Below are positions 43,308 to 58,338 of a stretch of 64,000 bases of DNA, in pieces (the stretch's first letter is position 1; each line of letters starts with the position of its first letter). The DNA comes from Spiroplasma sp. (GTDB lineage Bacteria > Bacillota_I > Bacilli_A > Mycoplasmatales > VBWQ01). The stretch lies in contig JAVHXO010000003.1 of NCBI GenBank assembly GCA_031119525.1, positions 1 to 64,000 of the forward strand, in the 5' to 3' direction. A program made the translations under genes and the position numbers. Below the pieces are notes generated by a model, which was given only the letters and a program-made list of their open reading frames with translations, was not told the origin of the DNA and ran no database searches.

Positions 43308-44960
43308 TTATTCATCAATTTTATGTAAATATTTCATTTCTTGTGCTTTAGCTGTTTTATGAAAAGCATCAGCAAAATAAGCTCCAATTCACATTGCTTT
43401 TGTATTTATTTTAAAAGATACCCCTGCATCTTCTGAAATTCATTTCTTATTCAGGATATCATCAACAATACTACCAAATACTGCGTCTATTGCAAATGTC
43501 ATTAAACCAGAAACAACAGCAGAACCAACAAAGCCAGAAACTCGCCCTAATCATTTTGGTGCTCAATTAGGAAAATACTTATATGATGTTCAACTTAAAA
43601 TTCGACCATTTTGACTAACATAACGTGCTATTTTTGGATAAAGTAGTTTATTAGTTATTCCAAGATTAACAACTGCGACAATAGATATGGCAATTTTTCG
43701 TGCAACGTTTTGTTTAGCTTTAAAACTAGCATAACTTTCGTCAGACATATAGTAAGTAACATAATTCGGATTATTTTCTGGATCTTCGATAACAATTTTA
43801 TCAACTCCTTTATATTCAATCGTATTAATTGTATTAATTACTGTTTTAAAAGCAAAATCACAATTAGAATAATTTAGTTTGATATGCTCATTATCTTTTT
43901 TAAAATCATGATAATGATTTTTTGCTTCAGAAAAAATTTTATATAAACTTTCAACTGTTTCTCAAACTCCAGCTTCTGTTATTTTTGTTTTTTGCGTTTG
44001 AAATGTTTTATTTCAAGTATTAAAATGGTCAGTAAATGACTTAATGATTTTGTTATCTAAATCTTTAATATAAACTTCAGCTTGCAGTTTAAAACTTTCT
44101 AACTGCATAAAAACATCAGGAAATTCTTCTTTAAAATCTTCAGTAATTAAATATGATATATCATCACGATATTCAATTAATCTTTTATGTAAAGCATGTA
44201 ATTTTTCGCTTTTCTTTTCAGAATCAACATTACTATGATCAAAAATATCTAATTCATCAATCAGTTCGGCAAAATTTTCAGTAACTTTATCAAGAAATTC
44301 TTTAATATATTGGTGAAAAATTGTTTTATTATCACCAGCAATAAAATTTTCAATTATTTTATATTTAGAATAAACCTCTCAAGAAAAAACATGACTATTA
44401 ATAACTGTTTCAATATTTAATTCACGAAATTCTCGCAATAATAGATCATATCTTCTGACAATTTTTTTTAGAAAATCTTTACTGCTAAATTTTTTCTGAT
44501 TTTCTTTATTAGCATTTTCTAATCCTGCTTTAGCTACTTTTAAATCACTAAAAAGATTATCTAAGGTAATTTTTTTATTAAAGTATTTTTGTAAAGTTTC
44601 ATCTAAATCACCATTACCTGGACTAATATTAAATCTAGCTCTTATTTCACCAAGTTGATTTCTCAATCACTGTAAATCATTAGAAGGATTTTCAATATAA
44701 TCATAATTTGCAACCTTTGTTAATGCATCTTCAAAAAGATGCATTACTCCGGCATATACATTCATATCCAACAAACTATTAATAGCATTAATAGTTATTT
44801 CAACCCTTTTTCTTAACTCACTAATTTCTTGGTCGTTTTTTAAAACATTTTCTTGCTTGATTTTTACAATATTATGGATACTATATTTTTGATAATTACT
44901 AGTTAACATTGGGACTAAAAATAACATTAATAACGATCCTGTTAAAAAGTTTTTTTTCAC
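43308..44960 (-). CDS. Secreted helical protein, paralogue 2 of 3
   Basis: 550 residues with signal peptide (FLTGSLLMLFLVPMLTS). Helical body with RRYDLLLREFRELNIE. Then TEAGVWETVESLYKIFSEAK, YKGVDKIVIEDPENNP, YYMSDESYASFKAK and two hydrophobic segments (AISIVAVVNLGI; VSGFVGSAVVSGLMTFAIDA). All have counterparts in the flanking paralogues. Located 33 bases downstream of paralogue 1 and 85 bases upstream of paralogue 3 on the same strand, so the three probably form one operon from the promoter near 46740. Confidence 0.65.
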
Positions 44961-44993
44961 TATTTAATACCTCGTTCTTTAAATTTTATTGTT

Positions 44994-46583
44994 TTAAACT
45001 TCTAAAGTTAAATATTTTTTTTCTTGTTGTTCCACTGTTGCAGCAAGTGATATCGCTGCTCCTAAAGTAAAACCTATTAAACTACCTTTATAAATTTCAA
45101 ATTTAATTCCTGCAATACTATTATATGTTGAAGCATTTATAAGTATTACTGGTATTGCATCTAATAATATCACAAGCGCCATTATTGCTGCACCAAAGAC
45201 TGCGCCACGACCTTTAATTCAACGTGTAGCTCCTTCTTGACCTGCTTTTTTCATATATCTAAATGTCCCATAAACTGAACCAGCTGTTGAAACGACAGGA
45301 ATTGATATTCCTGTTATATTAGCATACACACTTAATTTCTGAGTATCAGGCGCACTTAAATATATTTCTCATTTTCTTTCTTTATTTTCAACTTTTGTTA
45401 TGCCTTTATAATGAATTCTGTCAAATTGTTGATTAAGTTTAACAACTTGTGTCTTAATTTGCTTGTATTCCTCACCATTTAATTTTTTTGTATCTTGAGA
45501 AATTATTGCTATTTCCTTTTTAAACTCTAAAAATGATTTATAATCTTCAACAATACTTTCTCATACACCAGGTTCAGTAATTTTTTGATCTTTTTCTACT
45601 AAATTTTGGCTCATATTAGTAAGATTATTTTTAATAAGATCAATAATTTTCTTATTTGTCTTCAACAATAAATCCTTTAAACCGCCTAAGACAGTGTTAA
45701 TACTTAAAAAAATATTATTAAATGTCTTATTAAAATCTTCACTTTTTAAATAATCAAAAGTGTCTTGAATTGAAAAATAATCAGTTTCAAAATTATGTAA
45801 TTTTTCTATCGTACTCTTTGGAATTTCTGTTCCTAAGTCAGTATCAATTTTTTCAATTTCACTTTTAATGCCGCTAATTTTTTCAAACATCGCAGCTAAA
45901 ACTTTTTCAGCATATTTTCTAACATGACTTTCAAGGTTTTTAATTTTAATTAGAAAATCATTCACCTTCCGAAAAAAACTTAGAGATAATTTTGTGTCAC
46001 TTTTTTCAATATTATCCAATTGATTTTCTTGAACTTTACGTAATAATAAATCATATTGGTTAAAAACTTCTTTAATATAAGTTCCATTAAAATTTATTTC
46101 TTCCAAAGTTTTACTATAAATTGTATTAATTCTTATTATTTCAACATCAATAAAATGATCTAATTCCTTTTCTTTATTACTAATATAATAAGGATTAAAA
46201 GCATTAATTTGAGATATCAATGCTGATTCATAAGAGTTAGTAATGGTTTTTATTTCTGTTTCATGAACATTAATACTTTGTAATCCTTTTATAACTTCAT
46301 TTTTATAGTCTTGACCTTCAATTATTTTTTCAGCTAAAAAATAAAATGATCCTGCTTGTTGGTAAACCTTCATTACTTTAATGCTTTTATTAGCAAATTT
46401 ATTGAAATTAGTAATAATATTATTTTTAAGATTTTGATTATTTTCTTTCGCTGCTTCTAACTTAAGATTATTTTCAACCTGAATTAGAATTTGCCGATAA
46501 ACATTTTGATAATTATTAGTCGCAAAACTAATAACTAAATTACTTAAAAAAAATCCCGATAAAAACATTAACTTTTTTTTCAT
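44994..46583 (-). CDS. Secreted helical protein, paralogue 1 of 3
   Basis: 529 residues from ATG 46583, chosen because GAGGGG lies just before it and it starts the signal peptide MKKKLMFLSGFFLSNLVISF; an in-frame ATG at 46613 would add ten charged residues. Helical body with NQYDLLLRKVQENQL. Then TEPGVWESIVEDYKSFLEFK, HYKGITKVENKERK and a C-terminal hydrophobic region (AIMALVILLDAIPVILINA; GFTLGAAISLAATV). First gene of the three-gene operon behind the symmetrical promoter. Function unknown; likely secreted and host-directed given the neighbours. Confidence 0.65.
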
Positions 46584-46725
46584 AATAAAGCCCCTCTTCC
46601 TTATGATTTCCAATTAATTATTAAAATACAAATAAAACTATCAGTGCTTTTAATTTTCCCCCTTTTCTTGAAAAGTTTCCTCAACTTTATCCTGACAATC
46701 AATTTTACCTATTAAAATGATTACC

Positions 46726-46761
46726 ATTATAAGTTGTACAATTTAATTATACAACTTATAA
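46726..46761 (-). promoter_or_regulatory. Promoter embedded in a perfect inverted repeat
   Basis: TTATAAGTTGTA (46727-46738) and TACAACTTATAA (46750-46761) are perfect 12-base arms. On - they contain TTGTAT (46754-46749), 17 bases, TATAAT (46731-46726), a near-ideal promoter for the three secreted-protein genes. The arms overlap both boxes, so a dimeric regulator bound there would control the operon. The 5' untranslated leader would be about 135 bases. Confidence 0.7.
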
Positions 46762-46804
46762 GTTTTATTTTTAAGATGTTTTCGGAAAAATTTTACTCAA
46801 ATTA

Positions 46805-46838
46805 TAAAAAAGTCTTACTTTTATTAAGTAAGACTTTA
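46805..46838 (-). terminator. Terminator of rpoBC
   Basis: On -: AAAGTCTTACTT pairs with AGTAAGACTTT and is followed by T residues, right after the rpoC stop. Confidence 0.85.
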
Positions 46839-46847
46839 TTTTTATGA

Positions 46848-50609
<3,762 letters not shown>

Positions 50610-50622
50610 CTTTTTTGCCCTC

Positions 50623-53600
50623 CTAATCTTGCTGAGCAGCATCAGCTGCTTCTTCTGTTTCATCATCAACAATGGCACCTGGTGCTTCAAAGTCTAAGAA
50701 GTTATTTGCTTCTAAAGTTATCTCATCATCATAAGCAACAACTTCTTGTTCTTTACCATGACCATCAATTAAACTAACATTAATCCCTAAACCTTGTAAT
50801 TCCCTTGTTAAAACATTGAATGATTCAGGAATTCCTGATTTAGGAATATCTTTATCCCTTAGAATTGCTTCATAAGTTTTAATTCGACCCTTAATATCAT
50901 CTGATTTAATGGTTAAGATTTCTTGTAAAGTATGAGCAGCACCATAAGCTTCTAACGCTCAAACTTCCATCTCACCAAATCTTTGACCACCATTTTGAGC
51001 TTTACCACCCAATGGTTGTTGAGTAATTAATGAGTATGGCCCAACATTTCTGGCATGTAATTTATCATCAACCATATGTGAAAGTTTTAACATATACATA
51101 ACACCAACAGAAATTTTGTTATCAAATTTTTGCCCTGATAAACCATCATATAAATCAACTTTATCAAAGCCATTAAAGTTAGCTTCCTTCATAATATTAA
51201 TCAAGTCTTCATTTTTTAAACCATCAAAGACTGGCGTTGCAACTTTAATTCCTAAAGTTTTCGCTGCCATACCTAAATGTAACTCTAAAATTTGACCAAT
51301 ATTCATCCGTGATGGTACTCCCAATGGATTTAACATAATATCAATTGGTGTTCCATCAGCTAAGAAAGGCATATCTTCAACTGGTAGCACTTTCGAAATA
51401 ACACCTTTATTTCCGTGTCTTCCAGCCATTTTATCACCTTCACGAATCTTACGTTTTTGCACAATATATACGTGAATAATTTCTTCAACTTCTGAAGGTA
51501 ATTCAAAACCATCAGCTCGTGAATAACGTTTAATGCTTTGCACAATGCCAGCACCACCATTAGGTACTCGTAAAGAATTATCTTTAACATTGCGAGATTT
51601 TTCACCATAAAGAATTGATAATAGTTTTTCTTCTGGTGTTGGTTGAGTTTGACCTTTCGGTGTTACTTTACCAACTAAAATATCGCCTTCTTTAACTTCT
51701 GTACCAACTAAAACAATCCCATCATCATCAAGGAATTTTCTTGCTTGTTCAGAAGTATTAGGAATTTCTCTAGTAATTTCTTCTTTACCTTGTTTTGTTC
51801 TTCTACGTTCTAAAGTATATTCTTCAATATGCATTGAAGTATAAACATCATCTTTAACTAATCTTTCACTAATAATAATCGCATCTTCATAGTTATAACC
51901 ATTTCAAGTCATAAACCCAACGATAACATTTTGCCCTAAAGCTAATTCACCATCTTGCATTGATGGTCCATCAGCTAAAATTTGACCTTGTTCAACTTTA
52001 TCACCAACTTTAACTAGTGGTCGGTGACTAATTGCTGTACCATAGTTACTACGTTCAAACTTACTTAAATCATAAGTATTAACTTCTTTTTCTGATTTAA
52101 TAACGATCTCATTAGCATCAACATAAGCAACAACACCTGGTTGTTTTGATAAAATCGCTAAACCAGAATCTCGAGCAACAGCATACTCAACACCAGTACC
52201 AACAATTGGGGCATCTGGTTTAAGTAATGGAATTGCTTGACGTTGCATATTAGCACCCATTAAAGCACGGTTAGCATCATCATTCTCTAAGAAGGGAATA
52301 CAACTTGTGGCGATTGAAACAATTTGTTTTGGTGATACATCAATAAAATCAACTTCATTTGGACTAACAATAATGTTTTCACCATTACTACGAGCAATCA
52401 CACTCTTACTACTAATGTTATTAGCACGATCTAATTCAATATTAGCTTGACCAATAATATAGTTCTTTTCTTCACCAGCTGTTAAATAAATAACTTCATT
52501 AGTTACCTTACTATGTAGTACCCTACGATATGGTGTTTCAATGAAACCATATTGATTTACTCTGGCATAAGTTGCTAGGTTACTAATCAACCCAATATTT
52601 GGTCCTTCAGGAGTTTCACTAGGACAAATTCGACCATAATGAGAATAGTGGACATCCCGTACTTCTAAACTAGCACGTTCCCTTGATAAACCACCAGGAC
52701 CTAAAGCTGTTAATCGTCTTTTATTAGCTAATTCAGCTAATGGATTAGTTTGATCCATGAATTGTGATAATTGTGATAAATTAAAAAATTCACCCACAAC
52801 CGCTGTTAATGGTTTGTTATTAGTAATATTAGTTGGCTTAATGCGATCAATATCAGTTGTTGCCATTTTTTCTTTAACATTTTTCTCAATTCGCCCCATA
52901 CCAATTCGAAATTGATTTTGTAATAACTCACCAACTGTTCGCACACGACGATTAGCTAGATGATCAATATCATCTTCACTACCAATACCATTATGATAAT
53001 TTAAAATATATGATAAAGTTGCCACAATATCAGCAATCGTAATATTATCAATTTGATTATTAGGGTCAACACCAATAATATTAACAATATGATCATCTGA
53101 TTGTTCAATATTATCTTGATATACTTTAATTAACTGAACATTAGTTTTTGTTTGATCTTTCGAATTTAATGATACTAAGCAAGCACCTTGATCTAAAACA
53201 TCTTTCAATCCCTGAATTTTTGTTTTATCAATTAAGGTATTTTTCTTAATGACAATTTTACCATTAAGATCTTTAATATCCTCAGCAATAACTCTGTTTA
53301 AAACACGATCAATAACTGATAATTTTTTAATTAATTTATAACGACCTGCTTTAGTTAAATCATACTTTTTCCGATCAAATAATAAACCATGTAAAAACTT
53401 TCAAGCACCATCAATACTTGCTGTTTCACCAGCTTTAATTTTCTTGTAAACTTCTTGGATTGCATTTTCTCATGTTGGGTGCTCATCATGCTGGTAGGTA
53501 TTCAATAAAATTTCATCATTACCTAAAAGATTAACAATATCATCTTTAGGTAAACCTAAAGCTGTTAAGAATGTTGTTACTGGAATTTTTCTTGATTTTT

Positions 53601-54405
53601 CAATTTTAATTTGGATGATATCTTTTAAAGTACTTTTAGTTTTTAAAAATCTACTTTTCTTACTATCAGTTTCTAATTCTAATCAAGTACCTCTTGAAGG
53701 AATTAAATCACCAAAATATTTTTTTAATCCAGTTTTAGCATCAATTTCAGTTTTAAAATAAGCACCCGGTGATCTAACTAGTTGTGATACCACAACTTTC
53801 TCACTACCATTAATGATGAAGGTACCTTTTTCAGTCATGATTGGGAAATCACCCAAAAATACATGACCCTCACGCGTTAAATTACAATCAACAACTAATT
53901 CTTGATCAGTCCTTTGTTGGATGATAATTTCAATACTTGAAAAATCACCATTAGTGTGGGCAGTTTTTTCTTCAAAATAATATGTATCACCACTAACTTT
54001 TGGTTCTTTAATGTTAGTAATATTAAATTGTTCTTTAATTCAACGAATTAAAAAGTTTAAAATATTTTCTTTGGCACCAATTGATAATTTCCGATTAGTT
54101 TCCGATATTGCTAATGATAAATTAGTATATAATGGCGCTTCAAAGTTTTTTGATTCATTCTTTGCTTCTTTAATTGTTCTTCTTGGGTTTCTAAACTCTC
54201 AACCTAATAAAGAAAGAATAATCCGGTTATCATTATCAGTGATCGGGAAGATATCATCAAATACTTCTTGAATTCCTTTTTTCATAAATCAAGCATAAGT
54301 ATCTCTTTGAATGGCAATCAAATCAGGTAATTCTAAATTACCAGAAACTTTAGTATAATCCCTTCTCGTTGCATAATGTCCAAACTTCTTTGTTGTATAC
54401 TCCAT
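50623..54405 (-). CDS. rpoB: RNA polymerase beta subunit
   Basis: 1260 residues, starting [17 protein letters not shown]. Family blocks: [20 protein letters not shown] (rifampicin region), [33 protein letters not shown] and [24 protein letters not shown] near the end. The rifampicin region has Asn in TNPLAEL where sensitive bacteria often have Ser, as is usual in Spiroplasma, which is naturally resistant. Together with rpoC it forms the rpoBC operon. Confidence 0.98.
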
Positions 54406-54500
54406 TGGCCAGCTCCAATTCGTTTTTCTTTTTTTCTATTTTTTATCTCATGTTATATACTCAAATATAACACAAATTACTTAGAGATTATCTAAGTAGA

Positions 54501-54526
54501 TAAAACCAGTTGCAAAACTGGTTTTA
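54501..54526 (-). terminator. Terminator or attenuator after rplL
   Basis: On -: AAAACCAGTT pairs with AACTGGTTTT around a short loop. It lies between rplL and rpoB, a common place for partial termination in this operon. Confidence 0.65.
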
Positions 54527-54557
54527 ATTTCTTGTTAAATTTTTATTTTAATAAAAT

Positions 54558-54944
54558 TTATTTAATTTCAACAATTACTCCAAGTGCTTTGAAGGCTTCT
54601 TCTAAATCTTTTAATTCAGCAGGTGAAGCATTATCTTTTAATAATTGTGGTCCTTCTGCTACAGCATCAGTTAATTTTTTAGCAGACATTAAGTCCTTAC
54701 CTAATTTTTCTTTAATTAATTTAATAACTGCAACTTTAGGTGCAGCCCCAATTTCTTTTAAGTAAATTGAAGTTGCTTGTTTTTCTTCTTGCCCGGCATC
54801 AGCTGCTACAGCTGGTCCAGCAACAGCAACTGCTGCTGCAGTTACACCGAATTCTTCTTCAATTGCAGAAACTAATTGTTTTAATTCTAAAGCAGTCATT
54901 GTTTTAATATGTTCAATAATTTTTGCATTAGTTAACTTTTCCAT
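54558..54944 (-). CDS. rplL: 50S ribosomal protein L7/L12
   Basis: 128 residues with the usual plan: an N-terminal dimer domain (KLTNAKIIEHIKTMTALELK), an Ala-rich hinge (AAAVAVAGPAVAADA) and the C-terminal factor-binding domain (KVAVIKLIKEKLGKDLMSAK). It forms the ribosomal stalk that recruits translation factors. Follows rplJ by 47 bases. Confidence 0.97.
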   Translation of the reverse strand: MEKLTNAKIIEHIKTMTALELKQLVSAIEEEFGVTAAAVAVAGPAVAADAGQEEKQATSIYLKEIGAAPKVAVIKLIKEKLGKDLMSAKKLTDAVAEGPQLLKDNASPAELKDLEEAFKALGVIVEIK

Positions 54945-54991
54945 AATTTTATCTCCTTTAATTTTCCTTTTAATTATATTATTCTTATTAA

Positions 54992-55504
54992 TTATTTAAT
55001 TGTTGTGTCTTTGCTTTTAGCAACTGCTTCAATTGTTGCTGCCAATTTTTGAATTGGCCCTTGCAGAGCACTCAACAACATTGATAATAAGATTTCTTTT
55101 GGTGGTAATGATGCAATAACTAATAATTGATTTTGATCAATTACCTTATTTTCAAAAATACCGGCTTTAAGTTTTAATAACTTATTTTTCTTAGCAAAAT
55201 TTGCTAAAACTTTGGCAGTATTTAAATCATTTTCAAAACCAAAAACAAAAGCATTTGGTCCAATCAATGATTGATCTAAGTCTTTAAAATCACTATCTTT
55301 CAAGGCAAGACCAACTAAATTATTTTTATAAACTTTAATTTGTGCTCCCGCTTGCTTTAATTCGTGTCTTAACTCACTTAATAGACTAACATCTAACCCT
55401 TGATATTGAACAACAATTGTTGTTTTTGCTTTAGTAATTTGATCATGAATTTGATTAATTATTTTTTGTTTTTCTACCATTGCTGGGCGAATTGTTTTGT
55501 GCAT
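54992..55504 (-). CDS. rplJ: 50S ribosomal protein L10
   Basis: 170 residues from the ATG at 55504, with AAGGAGG just ahead; a TTG one codon upstream is a weaker choice. It holds RPAMVEKQKIINQIHDQI and TTIVVQYQGLDVSLLSELRHEL. It anchors the L7/L12 stalk on the ribosome and represses its own operon by binding the leader RNA. Confidence 0.96.
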   Translation of the reverse strand: MHKTIRPAMVEKQKIINQIHDQITKAKTTIVVQYQGLDVSLLSELRHELKQAGAQIKVYKNNLVGLALKDSDFKDLDQSLIGPNAFVFGFENDLNTAKVLANFAKKNKLLKLKAGIFENKVIDQNQLLVIASLPPKEILLSMLLSALQGPIQKLAATIEAVAKSKDTTIK

Positions 55505-55544
55505 CAATTACACCTCCTTTTCTAGAATTTTGTTACTAGATTAT

Positions 55545-55665
55545 AAGCAATGTAAAAACTCGAGTGAACCCGAGCATTAATTACCACATAAAGAAAACAT
55601 GGAATTTACCTGGGCAACAGATTAAGGCGTTAGCCGGTTGCTGTCTTAGGCTTATTTTCTAGTGT
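55545..55665 (-). ncRNA. Ribosomal protein L10 leader
   Basis: On -: CTAAGACAGCAACCGG ... GCCTTAATCTGTTGCCCAGGTA matches the conserved L10-leader core, followed by hairpin CTCGGGTTCACTCGAG. L10-L12 binding here is known to control rplJL expression in Firmicutes. Confidence 0.85.
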
Positions 55666-55671
55666 AGATAT

Positions 55672-55700
55672 TATATTACATATCAATTGGAATTACAAGA
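55672..55700 (-). promoter_or_regulatory. rplJL promoter
   Basis: On -: TTGTAA (55700-55695), 17 bases, TATAAT (55677-55672), immediately upstream of the L10 leader. Confidence 0.75.
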
Positions 55701-55734
55701 TGAATAAATAAAAATATCAACTTTTCTAATTTTT

Positions 55735-56802
55735 TTAATTAAATAAATCAAAATTTTTATTATGGACTTTTAAATACTTAATCATTTTTTTATTAGGCAC
55801 ATTAATAGTTTTTGTTCCATTAATTAAATTAAAATTAGTAATTTGACTAGTTAAAACTTTAGATATATTTAATATTCCTTCAGAATTAAAAGTAATCATA
55901 TGTTTGTCAAATAATGCATCATGGTTAGGGCATAATAAAAGCCCATTATTTGGATCAGAAATTTCTAAAATTTTGGCTAATTTATCTAAAGAACTATCAT
56001 TAATAATTTGATTTACTGATTTAATATGCGAAGCTATAAGTAAATCTAGAATGTTAATTTTACAATTCCCCATTTCGCATTTAGTTCCACGATTAGAAAT
56101 TAATAATTGTCTAAATAAACGTCTATATTTTTTATATTTTCTATTATCATCATCTAATAACTCTGATAAATTCATTTTATTTAACTCTGAATTCAACATA
56201 GCAACATATTCTTTTATTAAAATATTATTAAAAAATCATTTTAATTTTTCTCAATGGACTATGTATACATTCTTTTTTTTATTTAACTTATAAGTTTTAT
56301 TATTTTCTACATCCTTTATGTCTTCTAATGTTACTCATCTTGAAGAAGAATTATACGTTTCTTTTTCAATAACCTTTGATTTATATATTTCTTTAGGATC
56401 AACAATTAAATAAACACGTTTAGTATAATCAGGTTCAAGATTTTCACTTAAAGGAATATAAACATTTATAACTAAAACAGGCTCATAATTATCAATTAAT
56501 TTTTTAAACGCTATTATATGGTATGGTATAGCAATTTTTTTAGTTGTTCTATTAAAAGAAATATCTGTTCCTCCGCCATCTGGAAATTCAATAAAAATAT
56601 TATAATAAATATTTTCATAAAAAATCCTAAATAAATTTTTCTTTCCTTTGCTAATTTCTTTAAAAGTTAAAATTTTTAAATCTTTTAACAACACATCAAT
56701 AAAAATTGATTTATCTCTTATATTTTCTAGTTTATGTGGTTTTTTTAGTTCAACAATTTTATCTGAAACAATATGTTTATAATTATAAGAATATGCTTTC
56801 AT
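55735..56802 (-). CDS. HNH-type restriction endonuclease candidate
   Basis: 355 residues from ATG 56802 (GTG 56811 is possible and lies 6 bases after the methyltransferase stop). The N-terminal two-thirds is an unrecognised domain (FPDGGGTDISFNRTTK). The C-terminal part has the HNH pattern: KCEMGNCKIN, LLIASHIKSV, then NGLLLCPNHDALFDK, with Cys pairs binding zinc and His as catalyst. Coupling to a C5 methyltransferase gene suggests the cutting half of a type II system. TGA codons in the middle (56334 and others) encode Trp. Confidence 0.75.
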
Positions 56803-56817
56803 TTTCTTCACTTTAAA

Positions 56818-58101
56818 TTAAAATTTTTTTAATAAATATTCCTGAATAAAAGATACAATAGAAACATTAACTGCATTACCAAATTGTTTATAAGCATAAA
56901 AATCGTTATTTTCTTTGGTAATTTCATTATATATTTTATAATTTTTGGGAAAACTTTGCAAATTAGCAGTTTCTCTAGGAGTTAAATAACGTCAACCTTT
57001 ATTAAGATTATCATAAATAATTGGTATTTGAACCATAGCTACTAATGTAGGAAACTTAATAGGCCTTTTACATCTAATCCCTGATTGCCTTAATTGAATA
57101 AAAGAATCTTTAATATCATTAATGTCTTTACCTGCTTGTCATTCAAATTTTTGCTCTCGTTTTTTTCAATTTTTAACATTATACTTTATTAATCAACTAT
57201 CTATAAAGTTCTTATTCATATAATATATTTCTCTCATATCACTAATATATTTTTTACGTCAATTACATAAATCATCTAATTTATAATTTTTTCCAAATTC
57301 ATTTGATCAAATTACAGGAAGAGTTCTATTATTAATTGTTTTTACATTTTTTAAAAATTCATTTCAAGCTTCTAAAACAGTAAGTAAATAATTATCTTTA
57401 ATTTTTGTTTTATCTAAAAAATATTTTTTCTCTACTGACTTCTCTAAAAAGTTTTCTCATATATATTTTTTAACTTGTTTTGGTTCCAATACATTTAAAG
57501 GATTATCCAATTTTAAACGGTCAAAATCAAATGAAATATATTCCTCAGTAATACCAGTTTTTTCTTTTAAAATGCCTGGAATGAATACACGCTGTCTTTC
57601 TTGAGGAATTCCAAAATTATGAGGTGACAAAATTAGAGGATCTTTGGGAATTAAATAACCTAAATCATCTTTTAAAGTTTTAATTATGATATTTCATGTA
57701 TTACCATTATCATGATTTACTAAATGCTTAACATTTTCTAATAAAATATATTTAGGTTTTTTATTTTTTAAAATTTTTACAATATCAAAAAATAATGTCC
57801 CTCTAATTTCATCCAAAAAACCTTTTTTATTTCCAGCATTAGAAAAAGTTTGACAAGGAAAACCAGCAAATAAAAAATCATGCTCAGGAACATCTGTTGC
57901 ATAGTCATCTAAATCTCGAATATTAATTATTTTTTCTTTTTCTACTAAAAAATTACTTGTATATGTTTTAATTGCTTCTTGATCAATTTCACTAACAAAT
58001 ACACATTCAATATCATAATTATTTTTTTCTGCCACTAGTTCTAATGCTTTATGAAAACCACCAATACCTGCAAATAAATCAACAAATTTAATTTTCGTCA
58101 T
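56818..58101 (-). CDS. dcm: DNA (cytosine-5) methyltransferase
   Basis: 427 residues. Motif I FVDLFAGIGGFHKAL, motif IV GFPCQTFSNAG with catalytic Cys 83, motif VI LLENVKHLV, motif VIII FGIPQERQRVFIPG and motif X FGNAVNVSIV are all in order. It transfers a methyl group from SAM to cytosine and would protect the host from the HNH nuclease. The target recognition part is about residues 200-340. Divergent to the GHKL-Z1 operon. Confidence 0.93.
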
Positions 58102-58132
58102 AACATAATCCTAATCTTTAACATAAAAAATA

Positions 58133-58200
58133 AAAAAGTTTTTAATATTTCTCTTTCAATAGTAACATAAAATTATTAAGTTAACATATAAAAACTTTTT
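58133..58200. repeat. Inverted repeat in the divergent promoter region
   Basis: AAAAAGTTTTTA (58133-58144) and TAAAAACTTTTT (58189-58200), perfect 12-base arms 44 bases apart. It lies between the divergent methyltransferase and GHKL genes and may bind a regulator. The rest of 58102-58338 is AT-rich with no gene. Confidence 0.5.
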
Positions 58201-58338
58201 GATTTTTTGGATTATATTTCAAATATTTAAATTTAATTAACCTAAACATTAATAATATTTCATGATAAAATTTAATTAAAATCAGTAATTAAAGAAACAA
58301 AAAAAGTAAAAAATATTTTAGAATTGGATTAATGTAAT

